Below, one piece after another: positions 1 through 12,700 of a stretch of DNA of 64,000 nucleotides. This stretch comes from Henricia sp. BOLD:AAB3569 (taxonomy: Eukaryota > Echinodermata > Asteroidea > Spinulosida > Echinasteridae): the NCBI GenBank assembly GCA_037783545.1, contig JBBELK010000316.1, positions 310,001 to 374,000 of the forward strand, written 5' to 3'. Made by a program: the position numbers and the translations under genes. The first letter of the stretch is position 1. Each line of letters begins with the position of its first letter. The notes beneath the pieces are model-generated. The model did not search any database and was not told the DNA's origin. It saw only the letters and a list, made by a program, of their open reading frames with translations.

Positions 1-3000
1 AGAATTTGGCAGTGTAGGAGGTGGACCAAAGGGTGGTTCAGGCGGTGGCCGCATCTGGTTCAACGTCACGGATACCATCCTAATCGATGGACTTGTATCG
101 GCAAATGGCAATAATGGTGAAGCTGATTTGTCGAACAATGCTGGTGGAAGTGGCGGCAGCATTTGGATGCACTGCGTGAAGATTAGAGGATATGGGACTA
201 TATCGACCAATGGCGGATCGGGGGCTTCAAAGTCCGGTGGTGGTGCGGGCGGAAGAGTTGCGCTATACTTCAGACAGAACGGCACTGCGAATGGATTCAA
301 GTATGAATCGCACGGAGGTGCTCCGGGAATCAGTTGTGATGAATGTGAGGGTGGTGGACCAGGCACGATATTTTTGTACCATCTGGAGTACGATCACAGA
401 ACTCTTTTTCTTGAAAATGCCGGATTCCGGCCAAGAGTAAAGGCGATAGATTGGAGCAACCTCGAAGAGGATGGCTGCCGTGCTTGGATCCTTCCGTTTT
501 CGGGAAGCCACGATTTTGCAGGAGGAAAGAACTTATTTCATTTTGAGGAGTTGCAGATTTACGATGGGGCCCACATGGCTGTGAACGTTTTCAACGATTC
601 AAGAAGCACCATCAACTTACTTGATTTCAGCGATGGCATGACTGTGACAACTTCTAGACCCAGGCTTGTCACAATATTCTTCCGGCACATGATTGGCGAT
701 CGATCAGGAACAATTCACGTCGGTGACCAACAAGAGATGGATCTTGAACGAGAAGAGATTGATTTGCCATTCAGTGTCCATGTTTACTATGATGGACATT
801 TGGGACTTGCTCCTAAAACAGTCGTCCACGGAGTTGAGATCCACATGGCTGGACTTTTGTCGCACATTCAGAACCTTACTCTCCACCACGGTGGATACAT
901 GTGGCTCCAACATGGCGGTCGAACGACAGGAAACCCATTCAGTCACTACAGCTTCCAGTTTGTCCGTATTCAGGACGATGCCAAGATCGAAGCCACAACT
1001 GACCCTATCACTGAACCAGGAATTACTTTCCAGACACGGGCGTTCTTCGTAGAAGGTGGTGGCTTACTTCACGGGACTCGTCTTACAATTCTCTCTCAGA
1101 ACATCACTATTGACGCTGCCGGAAAGCTGGCAGCAGATGCTTTAGGTTACGACTCCACACATCTCAACTCCACGCATTTTCATTTGTCTCTTCACGGGGA
1201 TGTTAACCCAGGAATGCCTGATATTAACACAGGTGGTGGGTCTGGCGCCGGGCACGGTGGCAGCGGTGGGATCAGTATTTATGCTCCGTCTAGGACCTCG
1301 GGCTTTGCGTACGGAGACTTGTACGAACCATATTTATTTGGTAGTGCAGGTGGACCCGGGGTTGGCAATAGCCCCAGTGGACGTGGTGGTGGCCTGATTT
1401 GGATGAATGTGACGGATACAATTGAGATTGACGGTGAAGTTACAGCGCACGGGGGAGCGGCTGACAACAATGGTGGCGGAGGTGGGAGTGGGGGAAGCAT
1501 CTGGGTTTATTGCCACACCATCAAAGGATACGGACGTTTTGCCGTGGATGGCGGCGATGGTTCAACACATCCAACGTCCCCTGGGAGTGGGGGAGCGGGA
1601 GGCAGGTTGGCTATGTACTTTTGGAGGAACGAAACTGCATCAGGTTTCAATTATCATGCTAGAGGAGGGCGGGCAGGTCACGCAACTCTTGCTGAAAATG
1701 GGGGTGCCGGAACAGCATTCCTGTATCACATGCTCTATGATCATCGCACCCTTATCATAGACAATGGAGGTCGAGAACCTTTGGATCTGTTGAACGTGAT
1801 CACTACTTACTCTGATCTTAAAACCGATAGCTCCCGTACGTGGATTCTGCCCCAGTCTGGAGTACATGATTTTGCAAACGGCAAACTAGACTACCATTTT
1901 GAGGAGCTGCAGATATACGGGTCGGCTCATGTTGCTGTGCTCACAGAACCAGTAGACAGCAATGCCACTTTGTTCTTTCTGTATTTGATTGGGGATCGGT
2001 CGGGAACTTTTCATATTGGCAGAAATCAGGTGCTTGATCTTCACAGGCCCGAAATTGATCTACCCTTCAGTGCACGAGTCTATGCAGGCGGATACTTAGG
2101 CTTAGCTCCGTTTACCATCGTTCATGGTGTGAGTATTTGGCTCCACGGAATCTTGGCACATATTGAGAACATAACCCTTCATCATGGAGGCTTACTGTCA
2201 ATGGAACATGGAGGACGAACCCGGTACGAGGACCCCAGTCATTACGAGTTTGAAGTCGCCCGAATTCAAGACGATGCCCGCATATTAGGAATAACCGAAC
2301 CGGTTGGAAATCCGGGCATCTTCTTCAAATGCATCTCTCTGTTTGTTGAAGGTGGTGGTCTGTTTCACGGAACTCGCTTGTTAATGAACGCCACAAATGT
2401 CACAATTGACGATGGTGGGCATTTGAGTTCGGACGGCGAGGGTTACAGTGTAGCTGACATCCACGATATTTCAAATGGAGTGAATATAGGGCTTGGAGTT
2501 ACCCACTCTCAGGGCTCTTCTGGTGGAGGACACGGAGGCACAAGTGGTCGGGGGGCGGGAACTTCTAAAACTGGTCAACCTTACGGAAGCCTGTATGAGC
2601 CCTTTGAATTTGGAAGTGCGGGAGGAGGTCCGCATGGTGGTAGAGGTGGTGGAATTATCCTTCTTAATATCAGTGAAACGTTTCAGAACGATGGGCTTCT
2701 CAGTTCTGATGGGAGTTCAGGAGACGACGCAACAAGTGGAAGCGGTAGTGGCGGCAGTATACTGATTGAGTGCTTCTTGATTAAAGGAACAGGCATCATA
2801 TCAGTTAACGGTGGGAATCAAAGCAACGTGGCTGGTGGAGCTGGCTCGGGCGGTCGTGTTGCTCTTTATTTCTACACTAACCAGACTTTCCTCGGTCAGT
2901 TCGAATCTCACGGCGGCAAAGCCTCGGGAGCTGCCGAGTCCGGCGGCCCGGGGACTGTTTTCTTCTACCACATGCAGCATCAGCATCGTACACTGCTCAT

Positions 3001-3710
3001 CGAGAACGCTAACTTAGACAGTCAACACGTCCGACAGATCCAAACTCACGCAGACACCTCGGAGGACAGTTTCAAAGCGTGGCTTCTTCCCCAGTCCGGA
3101 GAGCACCACCTCGCCGGCGGAGTTCACAACTATCACTTCGAAGAGCTCCAAATCTACGGCAATGCTCAGTTAGCCATTCAAACCCACCCATACGACTTTG
3201 GCGCATCCCTCCACTTTCGTCACATGATCGGCGACCGTTCTGGAGTTGTTCACATCGGCCCAAACCAAGTCATGGATTTAGAACGGCCCTTTATCGATCT
3301 CCCATTCAGCGCATATATCTATCAGCGTGGCTACCTCGGACTAGCCCCCGACACCATCCTAAGCAACGTTTTTGTCAACGTCGAAGGACATTTAGATCAC
3401 GTTCACAACCTAACTCTCTACAATGGAGCATCGCTTCAGGCTCACCTTACAGGATCAACAAATGACCTTCCTCGTCTAGAGTACCGCTACAACGGAACTG
3501 TAGTCGTCAAAGCTAACAGTGTCCTCAACTTCTCGGCTCCGTTTGCTCACCCAGAGCAGTACCTTCTCCATGCTGGAAGCCTTGTAGTTGAAGGTGGTGG
3601 TTTGGTCTATGCCAAGAACCTTCGGATTGAGTGCGATGGTGACATGACGATCGATGACGGAGGTAACGTCGATGTTAGCGACGGGGGATTCCTGGCTGGA
3701 CTTGGCCAAG
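1..3710 (+). CDS. Exon 1 (partial): modules M0, M1, M2 in one intronless exon
   Basis: The frame is open from base 2 with no upstream boundary, so the exon continues left of the window. It encodes nearly all of M0 (entering just before FGSVGGG), all of M1 (GAGHGGSGG near 1243) and M2 (GGGHGG near 2524). The three are close relatives: YDHRTL, WILP.SG.HDFA, HFEELQIYG.AH and IGDRSG..HIG recur at matching places (GDRSG near 692, 1987 and 3226). No intron interrupts any module, unlike M3-M10. The exon ends at CCAAG|GTCAGT in phase 1. It begins inside the protein, so the first methionine at 128 is not a start. Confidence 0.93.
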
Positions 3711-6700
3711 GTCAGTAAAGTGTTCTAAGCGTTATGCATGTAAATTTGTCACGCGTCGCCACGAGAAAATACAGTGTGGAGTGAAAATCACAGAAACACA
3801 AAAACCCTTCCTGCCCAAGTTCATTTTTATGGTTTTCAGTCGTTTCACTCCAAATTCTGTCTGTGCCAAGTTTTCCTGAAGCGACGAGCAAAGCTATTGA
3901 CTTCAGCAATAGACTACTAAAGTGAAAACTTCACCCTTTGTGTGTTGCCATGGTTTTTGGGTCTACACTAAAACCAGTGAACTGTTTCCCCTGCGCTATA
4001 CCAATGGACGTTTCAGATTACCAGCGAATGTTTAGACCCAATTACCATGGCAACTGACGTCACACTTTAGTAGTCTATTGATATGCCATTTGGTATCTTA
4101 TTCATCGTTCCTACATGTATTTAGGCTGGTTTCTAGGTTATACATAAGCCTCTAGACATGTTGTTATAATGCTTTAGAATTTGTCCCCATGGCATGAGTG
4201 TAAATTTTAAACCTTAAAATATTAAACCTTTCCTTGAAATATTAAACTTACCACAGCACAAGGTGTACCGCATCGTTTAGGCAACAGCGGTGCGTCCCAC
4301 GGTGGCCTCGGGGGTCGAGGTGCTTGTGACGGATTCTTGAGTTGCCGTCTGAAACGCAATCTTCCCTATGGCAACATGCTTGTCCCCACTGCATTTGGAA
4401 GCGGAGGTGCTGGTACACGCGGCGGCATAGGTAGGGCTAATTCTTGTATAATTTAATTTGACAAAAGTTGAGTTTACTTTTTCTTGCTATATATAATATG
4501 TGTACTTTTGATGTAACAAGTGCAAGAGCGTGTCAAAAAAAAAAATGTCCTACTCTATGGAGCAGTTCCCGATGAGGCCCTTTCAATTTTTCTCTCATAA
4601 CAGATATTTCGTTCGTTATTTTATTTTATTTTATTTTTTTTCAGGCGGTGGTATTCTAGACATTGCTGTTGATGGGATCCTGCGAGTTGATGGTCACATT
4701 AAGGCCAGTAGTCTGGACATTGGTGTGACGCAGAGTCTGTCTGGAGCATCGGGGGGTAGTGGTGGCAGCATTCACATCCAGGCAGGGGCGTTGACAGGTC
4801 AGTTGAGATTTGAAGATATGTTGGGAATTTAGATTACTATACGAATGTTCAATAGTCTGGACATTGGTGTGATGCACAGTCTATCTGGAGCATCGGGGGG
4901 TTGTTGGAGAATAATTCATGTCCAGACGGGGGCGTTGACGGGTCAGTTTTTCGTCCTCCGCAGGTGGGCACACGGGAGCTATTCAAGCCATGGGCGGCTC
5001 CGGCGACACAACTGGAGGCAGTGGCTCCGGTGGACGTATTGCAATCTACCACACCTCAAACGTGACTCACGATTTCTTCCAAGGAGCTTACGACGTCCAA
5101 GGCGGTCCTATCAGCACCTCGGCTGAAGCTGGCGCATCAGGGACCTTCTACCTCAAAAACCTCGAAACGGGATTCAGCGTGCTCCGAATCGATAACGCCA
5201 ATCGACGTCCCATAGACAACGAAATCAAGAACATAGGTCGTCGGCTCGATATTAGTAGTTCCCCTTCTACATACAGTAAAACAGCTTCTTACACAGCGAT
5301 TTCTGGGATCTCGGTAACATCGACCGGAAATGTCTACAACTTCAACCCGAACTGGTTCTATAATTTACCGAATGACGGAACATCATACTTGCTGCAGTAC
5401 CTGTATGATCAGTCCTTAAATAACGACATTCATCAGTATTTTTTGAGTTCGTCGGGGTCGCTAACCATCACAGTCGATCTTCACGCAGAGTATTTTATAA
5501 ATACCGTCAGAGTGTACCCGGTCTGCAAGTTCCCAACTCGATTCAAGGTACTTGCTTGAAAAAAAACGTTTTAATAATGTTTAAAGTTTTTGAGCTGGAT
5601 TGATTTACAGATACTTTAGATTTTGTACAGTGGGTTAATTTTACACTCTAAAATAACATGAAATTTATTGCCCCGTAACAGGCAGCTCAGCATTAACTAT
5701 CGGTTTTAAAAACATCCCATATACAGGTACAATCGTCCTTGAACAGCGTTGTAAGTGACATCACAAGTAACTACGTCCTTCCCAGTTCCACATGTGTCTA
5801 CGGCTCATTCGTGGACCTTCCCGTCAAGTGGAACGCCACTACGTTGATGTTTTCACTCGCGACAACTCTGACGGGAAATCACGCTTACGCCGCCCTCTCG
5901 GAGATTGAGATTTTTGTGGGAAGTGAAAGTACCAGTGACAGGTATTATAATAATAATAATTATTATTATAAAAACTCTGGATGCAGCAATACGGCGACAA
6001 TTCGGGAAGTCTTTCCCCGGGGACCACCGAAATTTCGGGAAGAATCACTCAAATTGACACCAAATTTCTCTACCCGAAGCTTCCAAAAATGGTTACAGAC
6101 CTAAGAGAGACGGTTCTAGACCTAATAAAAATGGTTCTCGATTTAAAAAAAATGGTTTTTGACCTAAACAAATGGTTTTTAAACTCAAAAATATTAGGGC
6201 GACACCAAATTGTCGCCCTATTGAGCGTGTCGCCCTAATATAGCTTTTTTACACACAAATTGTCGCCCTATCCTAGCAAACAAAGTTTTTATTACATGTA
6301 CATATAGCACACGTTTTATATGAATATGTTCACCTATGCTGCACTTATGGAACTTCATTTCTCAGCCCGTACGCTGAATCTGACGAGTGTCTTCCACCTA
6401 AACATCGAGATACATAGGTGGGTGCCGCCATTGGCAGCCGATGGCCACAGACACCGGGGAATCCCCTTACTCTTCACGAAAGAATGCTCTGGGATCTTTT
6501 AAGTGCATTACACAACACACTGGACCAACGCTTTATATTCCTTCCGAAAGATGGAGCAATTGTGGTTAAGTACCTTGCTCAAGGGCACAGGTGCCACAAC
6601 TGGATGTCAAAACCGCAACACCAAAATTTCACCTATGTGTTGCGAGTCAGCGACCCATACCACTCAACCACGGTACCCCTTATCTGTCCGCTGAGACATG

Positions 6701-9700
6701 CCGATTCCCTGCTCAGATACTGCATTCCATGTCCACCAAATTTATTTTGTATAATAACTTTCCTGCTTTTAACATCTGTAGGTACAAATACCGAGAAACT
6801 GACAGTGCACGGACTTGGATCGAGTCAGAAACGGAAACCAACTCATATCATTTTGACGAGCTTTACATCACAGGCGGGGCACAATTAGCTATTATGCCCA
6901 TTGGAGAACTTACAAATAACGTGGATGTGTTCGTTGGCGAATTGTTCGGAGACGCATCTGGTAAGAATTGGGCCTAGATCTTATATCTTGATTGTCTTGT
7001 CAACACGAGTGATATTTGGGGAGCTGTTAGGGGGAATGCTACAAGTGCTGACAGGGTTGTGCGCCTTGGCCAGGTAGCCACCTATAGTTGAAGTAAAATG
7101 GTTCTGGTGATTCCCTGATTGCAGCGGTAATAATGGCAACAGTGCCAGGAGTACCCTGTAGGGGGAATGCCACAATCTAACTGCTGATAGGGTTGTGCGC
7201 CTTGGCCAGATAGCCACCTAGTTGAAGTAAATCCTCAAATCTGGAATTGTTATTCCGATTCTCAAAGGGAAATCGATTCTACTCGACTCCGGCGTGGAAT
7301 CGCCAAAACTCACTCACTGGCATTACAAATTTGTGTTTTTTTTCCAGGTTTTCTCCACGTTGGTTATGCCCAAGACATTACTATAAACGTCACCCATCCG
7401 GACACCCCCTTCAACAGTCGGATCTATGAGACGGGTCAGCTTAACATGCCCCCTCGAGCCTTCTTCAAAGGTGTTGAGTTGAAAACATCCGGAAAGGTAA
7501 AATGAAAAAGTCATTTGATGACTACCTGATTTTGATTCAGACGACCAGAAAGTTTGTAAATTCTTGATGGGTTTTAGTCTGAAGATAAATCAATTTCTCA
7601 TGAGGCTTCTTTTCAGACAAAACGCACTTAAAAGATGCCAGAAAATTCTTTAGTGAAGAGTTAGGGGATTCCCCAGTGTCTCTGGCCGTCGGCTGCCAAT
7701 GGCGCCACCCACCTATGTATATCTCGATGTTTAGGTGCAGGACAGCTTGTAAGCTTCATGCAATTCAGCCTACTGGCTGTGAATTGAAGTTCATTAAACC
7801 CATTAAAAAAAAAAAATTATTAATTAATTAAACCATTTTGTTAAAAGTTCTTTGTGGAGTTGTTTGCGGTTCCACTTTTCAGTGGGTCATATTTCTTGTT
7901 CAAATAACTCCAAACTCAGGTTTTCTGCAAATTATGTGAAAGGGTTATTTCACTTATTTTCCAGTGTCGGTTTCAATTTACTTTTTCAATTTCTTTCCAC
8001 CTTAAATCTTCGCAGGTAACAGGCATCGAAGACCTATTTGTCTTTGACGGTGGCTATGTTTCTGTGGATACCAACGGTAGCATTGGTGAAAACACCACCT
8101 CCGGTGAGCTACAACTATCGTCAGTTCACGTACAAGATCGCGGAACATTTGAACTGTTCTCATATGATAAACACATCGGTATGAGTATCAGCGTCACAAA
8201 CATGACTGTAAGTGAATTTTTGTGGTTTTTTAAATTTCTTAACCCTCTGACATACCATGGGGTGCTTTCAGAAGGCACATATTTTTAAATTTGTAATCAC
8301 TAAAACATCTTTGAGCCAATTCTGCTCAAACTCCATATGATCCTTAGGGGAACCCCCTGTTGAAGCTTATACAGTCACCTTTAATGTTGTGTTCACTCAC
8401 CAGTCAGGCCGATCCGCAGAAATCTGGACCTCTAGCCAAGCCCCATATTCATTTGTGCACATTCACTACCTTTGCTGGTACCCATTTGCTCCTGGCTGGA
8501 GAGACAATTTGCAATTTGCTTGAACTACTCTGCTGTGCAATAAGGAAAAATATTGCAATTTAACAAATTCATTTTCACGATTTATCCAGGTTTATGGAGG
8601 CGGCCTGTTTAAATCCAATGACCGTTTTAACCTGACTGCGGCTCATCTCGTGGCAGTGTACTCCGGTGGTGAAATCAATCTGGATAACGGAGGTTATATG
8701 ACCAGGGAGGTCAGAGGTCAAGGTTACGAAGCATCGGAAGGACCAGGCCAAGGCTACGGTAATGTACCACGTTGGGAAATCATTAATGACCACTTGACGC
8801 CGGAGGACGTATAAACACATTCTGGCAATGTATAGTCACAGGGGCGGTTGACGAGTTATTAAAACGTCAGCTTTGCCGCTCTCTTCCACGGTTGATGTGT
8901 AAACACATGTAGAAATTACTCTCAAGAGTCGGTGTTTGACCTGGGGCCAATTTCATTAAGCTGTTTAGCAAAGATATTTGCTTAATCAAAAATTTGTTTG
9001 CTTTATAAAAATAGTTTAATAGTCAAAATGTTATGTCAACTTGTGATATTCTTGTGAAAAACACAAATTGGCATGCAATTGTGACTACTGACCCATTTTT
9101 ATAAAGCAAACAAATTTTTGATTAAGCAAAAATTTATGCTAAACAGCTTTATGAAATTGGCCCCAGGTCTTAACGTTTGGCCAATCACATTTGCCTTTTT
9201 AAAGAATTGGCATCAACCAAGTGATCAGAATCATTTGAATACGAACTTTCAAAAACGAAATCGAATGCATTTCTGATGAATTTGAGCAAGAAAACCTATA
9301 CTACTTATCGACAGTTTTCTGGCAGTACCATAAAATGTCAACATTTAACAGTGCATGTAAAGCCCTACACGGCCCTCGAGCCCCTCCCCCTTCCTAAGTA
9401 TTGACAACTGTGGACGGCCCCCAAGTTATTTGTCGTCTCGTCAAAATAGAATTTGCCAATTTTATCAGACTTTATTTTGTACACCCTGCAGGTAGTGTAA
9501 CTGGCAGTAGTGGAGGCGGACATGGTGGTAGTGGGGGGCGAGGTGCGGGTCAACCCCTCGTAGGTTTAGCCTATGGGTCTATCTACAACCCCATAGACTA
9601 TGGCAGTACCGGTGGCTATGGGCAACAGTATGGTAAGTATCAATGTACATTGGATTTTAAAGCTGTATAAAGGATTTGCAGTGATTGACTGGAAAAAAAT

Positions 9701-12700
9701 GGAAGATAGAAGTAGTTCCAACTGTCCAATGCAATGATTCCGCCTGAGATGATATCTTTTTAACATGCAGGTGAACTTTATTTCGGAGACGAAAGGCTGA
9801 AAAATGTCGTCCTAAGGCGGGGTATCGGAGGACGTGGTGGAGGCACACTTAAGGTCAAGACACGTCACATGATCGTGGATGGTACCATTAGCGTCAACGG
9901 AGAAACACCAGATGGCGTACACAGTGTCAATGCGGGTGAGAAAAATAAAATTAAAATTTTATGCCAATTTTACGGAAACTCAAGCGTCGCATACCGTGGT
10001 ATTGTGGCTCTGTTGTCCGTGCAGCGTAGCCAGGGATCCAGCCTAAATAGGATGACAGCTTCGCACAATTTCTTGAAAGCAAGGACAGTTTGTTTTCTTG
10101 GAATGTAGATGAGGTACTGAGCTGACTTACACACAGGTTGGTTTTTATCATACACATCCTCAATCACACATGGCGATAACGCTGTTTTAATGATTTCCGA
10201 ATCATGTAATTTAAATGCAAGTCATGAGCTAATTTATTTTTTAAAGTAGGCTAAACACACCTACTAATTCTGTCAATATAGACAGAGTCGATGGTAACTG
10301 GGTCTGAGCATTCACCGGTAATCTGAAACGTCCATTGCTAAAGCACAGAGAAACAGTTCACTGGTTTTAGTGTAGACACAGTAAGCTTGGCAACACACAA
10401 AAGGGTGACATTTTCACTTTATTAAATTTTTAAATTTTTTTATTTTAAATTTTTGTTTAGGTGGTGGCTCTGGTGGCAGTATATGGATTGACTGCGAGGA
10501 ATTGGACGGCTACGGACACATGTCGGCCAACGGTGGGAGTGGCCGAAATAACGGAGGGGGAGGGGCAGGCGGGAGAATTGCTGTGTATCACCAAACCATC
10601 CGGAATTTCAACGGCACAATAAGCACTGGGGGAGGTAAATGTAGCCAATTTTTTTCACCATGGAAATCAGTGAGGAACAACTGCGATGCCGTGTTTTGAG
10701 ATCACCAGTTAGCTTCATTTAGCTCAATTGGTAGGGTGTCTGCACGTTAAGCAAAAGGTCCACGGTTCGAATCCCGGTAGAACCAAGTTGTTTTTCACTG
10801 CATCCAGATTTCCTAAACTCATGGAGATTCGTCCATATTTGTATCGAAATATATTAACCAAATACACCCTAGATAAACATTATACGTGACCCATTCTGGC
10901 AAAACAAAATAATAATCGGTTGTCAAACAGTCTGGGCTGATCATTAATATTTTTCTTTAAATTGACTTATCAAGCATCACTAAGTGCAGATTTGGAAAAA
11001 AAAAAACAATTTAGAAGGGGGAAATAAATAATATAGTCCACATTGGGATTCGAACCTTAGACATCGGACACATAAGACAGATGCTCTGAGTTGTGAAATA
11101 AAATAACTTAAACTGTTTTTCATAGGGTACAGTGCATTCGAAGTTGGCGGCGCCGGCACAATTTACATCGAGCAGTACACAAACAACGCTACGAACGACA
11201 CTGAAACCGACCTTTTTGAAGCTCGTACGACTCTGCACAAGACTCTAAAGATTGACAATAACGGTCGTCCCTATCCCCACGCTGCGACGTACGACCACGG
11301 GGACCTCCAGAACCTACTAGACGGTCGCTATGATGACATTTCGCAGGCGGGAGGTATTACGTGGCTTTGGCATTCGTCCCACTCCTACAGCTTTGATGAG
11401 GTGAGATCATAATATACACAGTCTATTAAGTGGGCGAAAAGCCAAGCCGGGCCAACAGGCCTGATATTTTTGCCTGGTATTTTTGCCAAAAATCTATCAT
11501 TCGTTAAAGGCAGAGGCTCGTCAGCAATGTGCGCGCGCTAAAATACGCAGCTCCATAGCAAAGGCGTATTTCGTGGCACGAAATTGGCGCGTGCGCAGTG
11601 CTGATGAGCCTCTGCTTCTCTCTTGTTACTAAATCATTTCCCTTGAATTTGGTATCATTGGAAAGCCCTGTTATTCCTCTTTACAGTGATGTGTCATTTG
11701 TTATGATTAATCAATTGGGGTATGTGCAGTATAGCGGAATACAGGGGTGGGTGGAAAGTGAAATGTCACAAAATTCACTGCAGTGCATTCCCTTTTGCTT
11801 GGAGGATGGGAATGTGTCAATGCACTTTTTGACAATAGCAATGCATTTTGTGACATTTCACTTTACACCCACCCCTGTATTCAGCTATACTGCACATCCC
11901 CCAATTGCTTAATCGTAACAAATGACACATCATCGTAAAGAGAAATAACCAATGATATAAAATTCAAGGACAATTATTTTGCAACGAGAGAAATCGTCAG
12001 TCAAACTTGACTTTCCGAACTTTTTTTGAGGAGTTTAGATTGTACATTTTGTTCTATTAATAGATTCACGTCCATGGTAATGCCCATGTCGCAATTCTAA
12101 GCGACACCGAAGTGGACAATGTCGAAGTGCACGGAGGTAAACTGGTCGGAGATCGCTCTGCTGTCTTTCACATCGGCAGAAACCAGACGTTTGATTTTGA
12201 CTGGGTTGATGTCTACTTTGCAGCAAATGTCATGCTTTATAGGTATGTAAAATATCCTTAAACACCCATTGTATTATTTGCAATGAAAGTCGCATACTGT
12301 GCTGTTGTTGCAATGTGGTGCATGCCATTGCCTCGCAACCAACAATCTGCTTGCTTTATGCCATTCTCTCTTACGGCGCACACGGTATTGATTCTGTACT
12401 GCCGGGTGCACCACATAGCAACAAAAATTTAGTCTGTTGAAGTGGATACTAAGTTTGCATGTGAAAGAAAGTACATTGGTACACGAGACGTTATTCATGT
12501 TGTAGTCGAATCCATCACAAGTCCAGAGCCGATAAAATCACAAGTCTGTGTCAAGTCCCGCACAAGTCCAGTAACAAGAAGCAACGGATGAACACACATA
12601 AAAGAATGCCTTTGTTGGAGTTCATTTGAATAGCTTGTGACTTGAATTAAGACCCAGAGAAGGCTTGTGATGGACTCGACTACAACCCTGATGTAAACCA

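Larger units (their letters stand above)
5942..6781 (+). other. Intron 5
   Basis: It begins with a TAA/ATT microsatellite (about 5943-5970), then carries a GGCGACAATT-type MITE (5974-6280) and a SINE J copy (6335-6640). Nothing else is recognised. Confidence 0.8.
11401..12063 (+). other. Intron 13
   Basis: It contains a GC-rich hairpin (11506-11615) next to a larger foldback element (11616-12038). Little other sequence remains. Confidence 0.75.

Noticed and set aside
1..3710. Bacterial PE-PGRS or adhesin-like glycine-rich gene, i.e. contamination
   Set aside because: The same modules continue through spliced GT-AG exons with animal-type SINEs around them.
10712..10790. Possible true tRNA gene with intact A and B boxes
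   Set aside because: A reverse copy with the same 3' extension at 40545-40710 marks it as SINE-derived.
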